Of a stretch of DNA of 64,000 bases, positions 1-9,173 are shown one piece after another. The position numbers were made by a program, and so were the translations under genes. Location: NCBI GenBank assembly GCA_947625385.1, contig CANQOB010000001.1, positions 1 through 64,000 of the forward strand, in the 5' to 3' direction. The notes beneath the pieces are model-generated. The model did not search any database, had not been told where the DNA came from, and saw only the letters and a program-made list of their open reading frames with translations. Origin of the DNA: an uncultured Clostridia bacterium (lineage in GTDB: Bacteria; Bacillota; Clostridia; Christensenellales; Borkfalkiaceae). Numbering within the stretch: the first letter of the stretch is position 1; each line of letters opens with the position of its first letter.

Positions 1-1
1 G

Positions 2-2599
2 AAAGCGGTATCGGCTGCCGTTTGCGCGGCACTGGCGACTTCCTTTGTTGCGGGCGCTGCGGCATGCGCGCCGAACGACGACGGAGGCGGCACTGCGGAA
101 GGGAAAGTGACGTATCGCACCTACACGACGGTCATGCCCAGCAACTGGAACGAGCTCACGTATTCGGACAACAACGACACCCAGATCATGGACTACATCG
201 GAAGCCCGTTCTTCGAGTACGACTATGATTTCGGCGGGGAGAGCAAGTTCAATGCGGACGGCTCCATCAATAAGGACGCCATCGTCCCCGGCGGCTTCAC
301 GGTGAAATATTCCGCCGCGACCGCGCTCAAGGACGTCACTTCGACGGTGGACGCCAAGTGGGGCTATACCGATGCGCAGAAAGAGTCGGGCGGCTATGCC
401 TGGAAGATCACCCTGCGCGAAGATCTCAAATGGGACGACGGTACGCCCATCGATGCGAACGACTTCGTCTACACGATGAAGGAGCAGCTCAATCCCGACT
501 TCTTCAACCTGCGCGCGAATCTGTATTATAATTCCACGCCTATCAAGAATGCGCGGTCCTATCTCTACGGCGGCAGACTCGGCACGGTCACGCCGATCGT
601 CAGCGAAAACCTTGGGGACGACGAGTATATCTCCATCGAAGATCTCACCACGGACGACGACGGCTACTATACCTACGATAAGGACGGCACGGTGTACTCC
701 ATTTTGCTCGACCCGAACGACGGCGGCAACTGGGGCGGAAGCCTTGCCGACTACGGCGGCGACAGCTTTTTTGCCGACTATAAGGATCCCGTCACGGGGC
801 TCGTCCGTCTCAACGAGGAGTCGCTCAATCTCTTGATGGATGTCATCGCGCAGCTGCACGGCTTCGACGATGCCGCCGACTATGCCGCGGATCCGGAGGG
901 GGGCGACTATGCCTATCAGGAATGGGAAGAGATGGCATATTTCGGCAAAGTGTTCGATGTGATCGACTTCGAGGAGGTCGGTCTGTATTCGCCGAGCAAG
1001 TATGAGCTCGTCATCTGCATGGACAGACCCATCATGTGCCTCAAAGAGGACGGGAGTCTCTCCTATCTCGCGGCTTACAACTTCTCGAGCCTTCCGCTCG
1101 TCAAGAAGGACCTCTATGAGGACTGCAAGCGCGAGCCGCAGGCGGGTTCCACCCTGTGGACGACCACCTACAATACCTCTCGTGCGACCACCGCAAGCTG
1201 GGGTCCCTACAAACTGACCGCATTCCAGAGCGGAAAATCGTATACGGTGGAGCGCAACGAGAATTGGTACGGTTACGGTCTCGAAGATAACAAGGGGCAG
1301 TACAACATCGACGCCTTCTATTGCGAGAAGATCGCGGACGTCAATACCCAGTGGATGGGCTTCCTTGGCGGCACGCTCGACGATATCGGGCTCGACGTCA
1401 GCCATAAGAACGATTTCCGCAACTCCAAATACACGCGGTTCTCACCCGGCACGGGTACCTTCGGCATCAACCTGTATGCGGGGCTCGACGGGCTCAAAGA
1501 GAACGGGCACAATGCGGGCATCCTTGCCATCAAGGATTTCCGTGAGGCGATCTCGCTCTGGATCGACCGCGACGACTACAACCAGACCATCTACACCTCG
1601 CACCAGTCCTGCTACGGTCTGCTCGGACCGAGCTACTACTATGACGTGGAGAACGGCGGCGTCTACCGCGACACCAAACAGGCGAAGGAGACCCTGCTCT
1701 CCGTCTACGGCTTCGAAAAGAATACAGACGGCAAGTGGACGGACGGTACCACCGTCTATGACGATTACGAGGATGCCTATGAGGCGATGAACGGCATGAA
1801 CCGCGACCTCGCGAAAAAGCTCGTCGCAAGCGCCTACACCGAACTCACCACCAACGCCGCAACCTACGGCTATGATTCGAGCAAAAATATCACCTTTGTC
1901 TACGGCAGTAGCGCCGACAATGACAACACCCGCCGCGGCTGGAGATATGTCAAGGCGATGATCGAAGAGCTTGTTGCGGGCACCGATCTTGAAGGTAAAA
2001 TTGACGTCACGTTCAAAAGCTTTGAAGACAGCTGGGCGAATGATTTCAGAAACGGCGCGTATGAGATCGCTGCGGGCACCGGCTTCTCGGGCGGCGCGTT
2101 CGACCCCGAGGGCTTCCTGCAATGCTATGTCGACCCCAACGCCGGGCTCATGTACTCCACATGGTGGAACACGAGCGGTGAGACCTTTACCTATACGATG
2201 CCTGCGGCAGACGTCTACGGCGACTATGCGGAAGCGGGACAGGAATATACGATGAGCGTATTCAACTGGTATGCCTGCCTCAACGGAATTGCCGATATCT
2301 ACAGTCAGCGCAACACGTTCAACTGGGGCGCAGGCGCCATTCCCGAAGGCGCGCGCATGGAACTGCTCGCCGCGCTTGAAAAGCTCGTCCTCGAAAAGTA
2401 CTATACCATCATCACGACGTCGGAGTACAGCGCCTCGCTGCTCGGAGCCAAGTTCTCCCACTTCTCCGATGACTACAACATCTTCATGGGATTCGGCGGC
2501 ACGCGCTACATGACTGTCAACTATGACGACACCGAGTGGGATGCGTATGTGAGAAGCCACAACAACGACCTCTCCACCGAATACAAGAAGGAAAACTGA
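2..2599 (+). CDS. oppA: Oligopeptide ABC transporter substrate-binding lipoprotein (OppA/SBP family 5), 5' end outside window
   Basis: Frame is open upstream of the listed GTG at 107 and reads KAVSAAVCAALATSFVAGAAAC..., a lipoprotein signal peptide with AAAC lipobox, so the listed start is internal; followed by oppBCDF-like genes. Confidence 0.85.
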   Translation, partial: KAVSAAVCAALATSFVAGAAACAPNDDGGGTAEGKVTYRTYTTVMPSNWNELTYSDNNDTQIMDYIGSPFFEYDYDFGGESKFNADGSINKDAIVPGGFTVKYSAATALKDVTSTVDAKWGYTDAQKESGGYAWKITLREDLKWDDGTPIDANDFVYTMKEQLNPDFFNLRANLYYNSTPIKNARSYLYGGRLGTVTPIVSENLGDDEYISIEDLTTDDDGYYTYDKDGTVYSILLDPNDGGNWGGSLADYGGDSFFADYKDPVTGLVRLNEESLNLLMDVIAQLHGFDDAADYAADPEGGDYAYQEWEEMAYFGKVFDVIDFEEVGLYSPSKYELVICMDRPIMCLKEDGSLSYLAAYNFSSLPLVKKDLYEDCKREPQAGSTLWTTTYNTSRATTASWGPYKLTAFQSGKSYTVERNENWYGYGLEDNKGQYNIDAFYCEKIADVNTQWMGFLGGTLDDIGLDVSHKNDFRNSKYTRFSPGTGTFGINLYAGLDGLKENGHNAGILAIKDFREAISLWIDRDDYNQTIYTSHQSCYGLLGPSYYYDVENGGVYRDTKQAKETLLSVYGFEKNTDGKWTDGTTVYDDYEDAYEAMNGMNRDLAKKLVASAYTELTTNAATYGYDSSKNITFVYGSSADNDNTRRGWRYVKAMIEELVAGTDLEGKIDVTFKSFEDSWANDFRNGAYEIAAGTGFSGGAFDPEGFLQCYVDPNAGLMYSTWWNTSGETFTYTMPAADVYGDYAEAGQEYTMSVFNWYACLNGIADIYSQRNTFNWGAGAIPEGARMELLAALEKLVLEKYYTIITTSEYSASLLGAKFSHFSDDYNIFMGFGGTRYMTVNYDDTEWDAYVRSHNNDLSTEYKKEN

Positions 2600-2628
2600 A
2601 TCGGGCAACCCGATCATTGAATCGTAAG

Positions 2629-2666
2629 TACAGTCGGGGGGCGGTCACGCCCCCCAAACTGTATTT
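2629..2666 (+). terminator. Intercistronic GC-rich hairpin (attenuator/partial terminator) between oppA and oppB
   Basis: TACAGT-CGGGGGGCG-GTCA-CGCCCCCC-AA-ACTGTA followed by TTTT. Confidence 0.6.
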
Positions 2667-2744
2667 TGACGGAGCGCATCGACCCGCCTGCTCGGCGGAG
2701 CCCGAACCCTCGGCAAGACAAACCAACCCAACGGAGAAATCGCC

Positions 2745-3752
2745 ATGTATATGTTCAAATACGTGCTCAAACGGCTGGGACTTCTCATCATGACCTTTGC
2801 CATCATCATGCTCATGTGTTTTGTCCTCATCAAGCTGCTTCCCATCGTCGTACCCATCGTACAGGGGCAGGACGCCATGATCACCTACCGCCAGCTCGAA
2901 GCAAGGGGGTATATCTGCAACCTCGTCATCGAGGGAAACACCGTGGTCGGATTCGACTATGTGCCCATCATGCAGCAGCTCGGCACCTATCTCCAACGCA
3001 TCTTTTTGCATGGGGATTTCGGCATCGGCGTGTCGCTGCCCGAATACCGCAACCAGCCCGTCTGGGACGTGTTCGTGGAGAAATTGCCGCCCACGGTGCT
3101 CATCAACGTCTATTCGTCTCTCATCGGCGTGCCCATCGGCTTGGGGCTCGGGATCTTTGCCGCCCTCAAAAAGAATAAATGGCAGGATCAGGTCATCAAT
3201 GTGGTCGTCATTCTGCTCATTTCCCTTCCGAGCATGGTGCTCGGTCTTGTCATACAGTATGTTTTCTGCTTCCGTCTCGGGTGGTTCCCGCTGACGATGA
3301 AATCGGGCTACGACTATTTCTCGTGGGATATGTTCGTGAGTATGCTGCCCGCGGTCTTTTCGCTATGTTTGGGAAGTATTGCGGGCTACACCCGTCTCAC
3401 GCGGGCGGAGCTCTCCGAGGTTTTGACGGGGGAATATATGCTCCTTGCGCGCACCAAGGGGCTCACCAAGGGGCAGGCGACGCTCCGCCATGCCCTGCGC
3501 AACTCCATGGTGCCCATCTTCCCGTCCATTCTCTCGGAGTTCGTCGCGGTGCTCTCCGGCTCGCTCATCATCGAGGCGATGTTCTCCATCCCCGGCGTGG
3601 GCGGTCTCTATCTCGATTCCATCACTTACCAGGACTATGATTTCTTCATGCTGCTCTCCGGGTTCTACACGCTCGTAGGACTTTTGGCGGGCATCGTCGT
3701 CGATATCTCCTACGGATTTATCGACCCGCGCATCAGGATGGGGGCGAAATAA
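2745..3752 (+). CDS. oppB: ABC transporter permease, OppB/DppB-like
   Basis: Multi-TM protein; EYMLLARTKGLTKGQATLRHALRNSMVPIFP (EAA-loop) typical of DppB/OppB. Confidence 0.9.
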   Translation: MYMFKYVLKRLGLLIMTFAIIMLMCFVLIKLLPIVVPIVQGQDAMITYRQLEARGYICNLVIEGNTVVGFDYVPIMQQLGTYLQRIFLHGDFGIGVSLPEYRNQPVWDVFVEKLPPTVLINVYSSLIGVPIGLGLGIFAALKKNKWQDQVINVVVILLISLPSMVLGLVIQYVFCFRLGWFPLTMKSGYDYFSWDMFVSMLPAVFSLCLGSIAGYTRLTRAELSEVLTGEYMLLARTKGLTKGQATLRHALRNSMVPIFPSILSEFVAVLSGSLIIEAMFSIPGVGGLYLDSITYQDYDFFMLLSGFYTLVGLLAGIVVDISYGFIDPRIRMGAK

Positions 3753-3753
3753 T

Positions 3754-5301
3754 ATGACGTACGAAAATATTCCCAAGGAAAAATTCGAATTTGCGGGGGA
3801 GAGGGACGTCTCTCACGACAAAAAACTTGCGACCAAGCCGCGCTCCTATTTCAGGGACGCGCTCTCGCGGTTCGCCAAGAACAAGGGCTCCATCGTCGGG
3901 GCGGTCATCATCTGCTGCCTCGTGCTGTTTGCGCTCATTGCCCCGCTGTGCACGCAATACAGCGTCGCTTACCGCGACTCCTATTATACGACGACGCTGC
4001 CCAAAGCCCATCTCTTCGAGAACACTTCGTTCTGGGACGGGTGCGAAGTAAAGGAAGCCGGCAAGACCTCCTTCATGTATTATTTGGCGATGGGGCAGGA
4101 GACGGGGCACAACGCCGTCAAAAACCAACAGTACTCCTACGATGCGGACGCCGACCTCTATACCTTCCGTCTCGATTCCTACCATAAGATCGGCATGATC
4201 TACAAGGCGTTTTTGGCGGATGAATACGAGGCGCTGCAAACCTATCAGACGGACACGGGCAAGCAGGTCATCTATCCGACGGTGCCCGTCGGCAGCCGTC
4301 CGAAGGCGCAGCAGGACAAAAACAACGCCAACTATTATTTCCAGACGAGCGGCACCACAAAGACGAATATCGTGTACGGAGAGGACGGGAACGTCATCCC
4401 CGTCTATGCGACGACTGCGGAAAAGGGTTCGGACGGCTATCATTCCCTTCGTATCGAGGGAGAGGACGGATTCACGGGTACAGACGGGGAAACGCTCTAT
4501 TATTCCTATGCCCGCCGCACTTCCTCGGGCTATGAGTGCCGCATCAACTACTACGAATACTATATCTATAACCATACCTGTGTGTTGCAGGACGGCATCA
4601 CCGAGCCGTACTTCCCGTTCGGGACGACGGGGATGGGGCAGGACATTCTCACCTGCCTTGCCTCGGGCGCGCGCTTTTCCTTCCTGTTCGCGATCGCGGT
4701 CGCTGCGGTCAACCTCGTCGTGGGCGCGATCTACGGCGCCATCGAAGGGTACTACGGCGGAAAGATCGACCTCGTCATGGAGAGAATCTCGGACATTCTG
4801 AGCGCTGTGCCCACCATGATCGTCATCACCCTTCTCAAACTGCACATGGGCGGTTCGAGCCAGATTCTGGTGCTCTTTATCGCGTTCTTTTTGACGGGCT
4901 GGATAGGGATGGCGGCAAGCACGCGCATGCAGTTTTACCGCTATAAAAATCAGGAATACATCCTTGCGGCGCGCACACTGGGCGCGCGGGACAGGCGCGT
5001 CATCTGGAAGCACATCTTCCCCAATGCGATCGGGACCCTCATCACGGGCTGCGCGCTCATCATCCCGAGCATGATCTACTCGGAGACGAGCCTCAGCTAC
5101 CTCGGAATCATCAACCTGTCCTCGGGGAACATCACGAGCGTCGGAACGCTGATCGCCGCGGGGCAGAGTTCGCTCGCAACGGCGCCCTTCATCACGATGT
5201 TCCCGTCGGTATTCCTCATTCTGCTCATGCTGTCCTTCAACCTTTTCGGGAACGGGCTGCGCGACGCATTCAATCCCACCCTGCGCGGGACGGAGGGCTG
5301 A
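3754..5301 (+). CDS. oppC: ABC transporter permease, OppC/DppC-like, with large insertion after TM1
   Basis: PFGTTGMGQDILTCLASGARFS and EYILAARTLGARDRRVIWKHIFPNA motifs of OppC; 515 aa with about 190 aa extra between TM1 and the FGT motif. Confidence 0.88.
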   Translation: MTYENIPKEKFEFAGERDVSHDKKLATKPRSYFRDALSRFAKNKGSIVGAVIICCLVLFALIAPLCTQYSVAYRDSYYTTTLPKAHLFENTSFWDGCEVKEAGKTSFMYYLAMGQETGHNAVKNQQYSYDADADLYTFRLDSYHKIGMIYKAFLADEYEALQTYQTDTGKQVIYPTVPVGSRPKAQQDKNNANYYFQTSGTTKTNIVYGEDGNVIPVYATTAEKGSDGYHSLRIEGEDGFTGTDGETLYYSYARRTSSGYECRINYYEYYIYNHTCVLQDGITEPYFPFGTTGMGQDILTCLASGARFSFLFAIAVAAVNLVVGAIYGAIEGYYGGKIDLVMERISDILSAVPTMIVITLLKLHMGGSSQILVLFIAFFLTGWIGMAASTRMQFYRYKNQEYILAARTLGARDRRVIWKHIFPNAIGTLITGCALIIPSMIYSETSLSYLGIINLSSGNITSVGTLIAAGQSSLATAPFITMFPSVFLILLMLSFNLFGNGLRDAFNPTLRGTEG

Positions 5302-5302
5302 T

Positions 5303-7510
5303 ATGGAGAGAGAAGTCAAACTCGAAGTCAATAATCTCCGCATCTCTTTCCGCACGGACGCGGGCAAAGTGCAAGCCGTGCGGGATATCTCCTTCAAACT
5401 CTATAAGGGGGAGACCCTTGCCATCGTCGGGGAGAGCGGCTCGGGAAAGAGCGTGACCAACCGCGCCGTCATGGGAATTTTGGCGGGCAACGCCATCAAA
5501 GAGGGGGGAGAGATCATCTATGACGGACAGGACCTCATGAAGATCTCCGAGGAGGATTTCCATAAGCTCCGCGGGGATAAGATCGCCATGATCTTCCAGG
5601 ATCCGCTCTCTTCGCTCAATCCCATTATGCGCATCGGGAAGCAGATGACCGAGGCGATGCTCCTCAAAGGCAAGGCAAGCCAGCGGAACAGCCGCCGGGA
5701 TTTCAACGCCATGCTCGCTCTGCTCGAAAAGAACATGAACGGCGCGCTCGGAGAGAGTTACGCTGCGGAAAATGCGGCATGGTGCAAAAATTTCGACAAA
5801 TTCGAATATAAACATATCGCGCTCGAACAGGCGTACAACCATGCGCTGGAAGCGGCGCAGGACGCTGTTTCCGACATCGAGGATATCCTGTTCCGCATTC
5901 AGAAGAGCGCATACAAAAACGTTCTGCACGATGCGCGCGAGGCGATCGCACGGGCGGGGGAGAGCGTCAACGAATATGTTGTCCATGCCCGCGCGGAGGA
6001 GCTGAAACGCGAGATCGCCGCCGCGAAGAAATTCTTGCGGATTCCCATCGCCTTGATCGCAGAGGACTTTTTCCGCGATCTGTTCGGCAGAGAGGAGCGG
6101 AAGAAAGCCGTGGAGACGGATTACGAATCGCTTGCCGTATCTCTCGGGAAGATCTCGGAGATTCTTTCCGAAGCGATCGCCTTCCCCCGCCCCGATTTCT
6201 TTGCGATGGGATACTTTCTGACCTTCGCGGAGGAGCCTATGCCCGAGATGGAGGTCGAAAAACTCAACGTATTTTTGCACAACTATCTCGCGGAACATTT
6301 TATGTACGCCTTCATCGAGCGCGCCGAGAAGGCTCTCGCGTATTCGCGGAGCCGGGCTGCGGCGAAAAAGAAGGAGGCGATTCCGCTCCTTTCGGAGGGC
6401 TCGCGCTTCTTTTTGGGCGATTTCAACAAAAAAAGCGCCGCCGCCGAGGCAAAAAAACTCTCCCTCGCGGTAGAAGCCGCCATCGACAGAGCGGAGATCG
6501 TCAAGGACAACCGCGCTTATACCTTCTCGTCCAGCCTCAAAGCTGCGGTGGACGGCTATTTCGAAGCCATTATCCGAAACCGCAAAGAGGAAGCACGCTA
6601 CGCGCGCGAGGCGCGCCGCCATGCGCGGGCTGCCGCGCGGGGGAAGGCTTCGTACGAGGTCGCAGAAAAGAATCTCACCGACCTTGCCGCAGCCAAAGAG
6701 GACATCTCCGCGCTCATTCTGCGCGTTGCGGAGGATTTCGAAGGCAAACTCGACGCTCCGCAGGATTTCCACGAGAAGGCGAACGACCTCATCGATTATC
6801 TCAAAGCGAAGGCGTCCGGCGTCGTCTATAAAGTGACCAAGGGCATGGCAAAACTGCGCGCCCTCAAACTCATGGAGGAGGTCGGGATTCCCGAACCGCA
6901 CCGCCGTTTCCGGCAATATCCCTTTGAATTTTCGGGCGGGATGCGGCAGCGCATCGTCATCGCGATCGCCCTTGCCGCCAACCCCGATATCCTCATCTGC
7001 GACGAGCCGACGACGGCGCTCGACGTCACCATCCAGGCGCAGATTCTCGAACTCATCAACAAGATCAAGCGGGAACGCAACCTCTCCGTCATCTTCATCA
7101 CGCACAACCTCGGCGTCGTCGCCAACATGGCGGACAGAGTTGCCGTCATGTATGCAGGCAAGATCGTGGAGGTGGGCACGGCGGACGACGTGTTCTATTC
7201 TCCCGCACATCCCTATACATGGGCGCTGCTCTCCTCGATGCCCGACCTCGACACCAAGGAGAAACTTGCGGCTATCCCCGGAACGCCGCCGAATATGATC
7301 TATCCCCCCAAGGGAGACGCATTCGCCGAGCGCAACGCCTATGCGCTCAAAATCGACTTCGAACAAGAGCCGCCCATGTTCCGCATCTCGGATACCCACT
7401 ATGCGGCGACATGGCTGCTTCATCCCGACGCGCCCAAGGTGGAGCCGCCCAAGACGGTCACCGACCGCATTGCGCGCATGAAGGCGAAAGGAGGACGGAA
7501 TGGACAGTGA
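5303..7510 (+). CDS. oppD: Oligopeptide ABC transporter ATPase, OppD-like, with about 380 aa helical insertion
   Basis: Walker A GESGSGKS, Q-loop MIFQDPLSSLNP, signature FSGGMRQR, Walker B DILICDEPTTALDV; Q-loop and signature separated by a long Ala/Glu/Lys/Arg-rich region. Confidence 0.88.
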   Translation: MEREVKLEVNNLRISFRTDAGKVQAVRDISFKLYKGETLAIVGESGSGKSVTNRAVMGILAGNAIKEGGEIIYDGQDLMKISEEDFHKLRGDKIAMIFQDPLSSLNPIMRIGKQMTEAMLLKGKASQRNSRRDFNAMLALLEKNMNGALGESYAAENAAWCKNFDKFEYKHIALEQAYNHALEAAQDAVSDIEDILFRIQKSAYKNVLHDAREAIARAGESVNEYVVHARAEELKREIAAAKKFLRIPIALIAEDFFRDLFGREERKKAVETDYESLAVSLGKISEILSEAIAFPRPDFFAMGYFLTFAEEPMPEMEVEKLNVFLHNYLAEHFMYAFIERAEKALAYSRSRAAAKKKEAIPLLSEGSRFFLGDFNKKSAAAEAKKLSLAVEAAIDRAEIVKDNRAYTFSSSLKAAVDGYFEAIIRNRKEEARYAREARRHARAAARGKASYEVAEKNLTDLAAAKEDISALILRVAEDFEGKLDAPQDFHEKANDLIDYLKAKASGVVYKVTKGMAKLRALKLMEEVGIPEPHRRFRQYPFEFSGGMRQRIVIAIALAANPDILICDEPTTALDVTIQAQILELINKIKRERNLSVIFITHNLGVVANMADRVAVMYAGKIVEVGTADDVFYSPAHPYTWALLSSMPDLDTKEKLAAIPGTPPNMIYPPKGDAFAERNAYALKIDFEQEPPMFRISDTHYAATWLLHPDAPKVEPPKTVTDRIARMKAKGGRNGQ

Positions 7511-8750
7511 CGTCATTCTCAGAGTAGAACATCTCTGCCAATATTTCAAGATGGGACACGGAGAGCTCAAAGCGGTGGACGACGTTAGCTTTGACATCAA
7601 ACGCGGAGAGGTATTCGGTCTCGTCGGAGAAAGCGGCTGCGGCAAGACGACGACGGGGCGCTCCATCATCCGTCTCTACGATGTGACGGGTGGGAGCGTT
7701 TGGTTCGAAGGGCAGCGTATCTGCGCGGGAACGCGCACCTATCGGGACGCTGTGCGCGCCGCAAGAAAGCAATACCGCGCGGAGCGGAAGGAGATCTCCG
7801 CCCTGCTCAAAGAGGAGGGGGCGGACAGGGAAGCGTTGCTTTCCCGCCTTTCCGCCGCCGAAAACGCTTTCCGCGCCACCGTGCGGGAGCAGACGGCAAA
7901 TATCCGCGCCGCCAATGACGACCAGCGGAACTGCAACAAAAAGTATGCCGCCGCCCAAGTGGAAAAGGTGAAGGAAGCGTATGCGCCCCGCCTCGATGCG
8001 GCTGCACCCGGGGAGGAGAGGGAAGCGCTCGAAGCAGAGTTCAAAAGAGCCGTTCTTTTCGCCAAAAAAGACAGGATCATGAACAAGATCCAGATGATCT
8101 TCCAAGATCCCATCGCCTCCCTCGACCCCCGCATGACGGTGCGGGAGATCATTGCCGAAGGGCTGGTCATCCGCGGCATCAAGGACAAAAAATACATCGA
8201 CGAACAGGTCTATAAGATGCTCGATCTCGTCGGGCTCGTTCCCGAGCATGCGGGGCGGTATCCCCACGAATTTTCGGGCGGACAGCGGCAGCGCATCGGC
8301 ATCGCCCGCGCCATCGTGCTCCACCCGGAGCTTATCATCGCGGACGAACCCATTTCCGCGCTCGATGTTTCCATTCAGGCGCAGGTCATCAATTTGCTCA
8401 ACGATTTGCGGGAGAAACTCGGGCTGACCGTGCTCTTCATCGCCCACGACCTCTCCGTCGTCAAGTATTTTTCCGACCGCATCGGCGTCATGTACTTCGG
8501 CAAACTCGTCGAGCTGGCGGCATCCGACGAGCTGTTCGCCCACCCGTTGCATCCCTACACGCGGTCTCTGCTCTCCGCCATCCCGCTGCCAGACCCCGAA
8601 TTCGAAAAGGGGAGAGTGCGCATCGTGTACAATCCCATCGCGGAACATGACTATTCGAGCGATCTTCCGTCCTTCCGGGAGGTCGCAGAGGGGCATTTCG
8701 TCTACTGCAACGATGCGGAATTTGCAAGATACAGGGAAGAACTTTCATGA
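7500..8750 (+). CDS. oppF: Oligopeptide ABC transporter ATPase, OppF-like, with about 110 aa insertion before the Q-loop
   Basis: Walker A GESGCGKTTTGRS, Q-loop MIFQDPIASLDPRM, signature FSGGQRQR, Walker B LIIADEPISALDV. Confidence 0.88.
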   Translation: MDSDVILRVEHLCQYFKMGHGELKAVDDVSFDIKRGEVFGLVGESGCGKTTTGRSIIRLYDVTGGSVWFEGQRICAGTRTYRDAVRAARKQYRAERKEISALLKEEGADREALLSRLSAAENAFRATVREQTANIRAANDDQRNCNKKYAAAQVEKVKEAYAPRLDAAAPGEEREALEAEFKRAVLFAKKDRIMNKIQMIFQDPIASLDPRMTVREIIAEGLVIRGIKDKKYIDEQVYKMLDLVGLVPEHAGRYPHEFSGGQRQRIGIARAIVLHPELIIADEPISALDVSIQAQVINLLNDLREKLGLTVLFIAHDLSVVKYFSDRIGVMYFGKLVELAASDELFAHPLHPYTRSLLSAIPLPDPEFEKGRVRIVYNPIAEHDYSSDLPSFREVAEGHFVYCNDAEFARYREELS

Positions 8751-9145
8751 AGAAAAAGCTACTCGGCTACGGCATATCTCTCCTCATCGGCGCCGCCGTC
8801 GCCCTGCTCGTCATGGGGCTGCGCGGAATTTTTACCGAAACGGAGCCGCGGGAGATCATGCGGCTGCTGTCGGACGCCTTTTTCGTCCCCGGAGTTATCC
8901 TTGCGGGCGTGGGGCTGCTCGTCTTTGCGACGAACGGCGGCGTGTTCGATATGCTTGCCTATTCGATGATTCTCTTCGTCAATCTCTTCCGCAGAAACGT
9001 GCAGGACAGAAAATACAGGGACTTTTACGAATACCGCGAAGCCAAAAAGGACAGGAAAAGAAAGAGTCTTGCCTTTTTGCTCGTGGTGGGGCTCTTCTAT
9101 ATCGCTCTCGCGGCGCTCTTTCTCATTCTCTACGGGCAGCTGTGA
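8747..9145 (+). CDS. Small membrane protein, DUF3899-like
   Basis: Overlaps oppF stop by 4 bp; three hydrophobic segments. Confidence 0.55.
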   Translation: MKKKLLGYGISLLIGAAVALLVMGLRGIFTETEPREIMRLLSDAFFVPGVILAGVGLLVFATNGGVFDMLAYSMILFVNLFRRNVQDRKYRDFYEYREAKKDRKRKSLAFLLVVGLFYIALAALFLILYGQL

Positions 9146-9173
9146 GAGAAATCGGACCGAGGCAGGTGAAACC

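Noticed and set aside
5270-7669. 799-aa antisense ORF opposite oppD
   Set aside because: Sense frame has Walker A/B and signature motifs; antisense product has no recognisable motif and no SD/promoter context.
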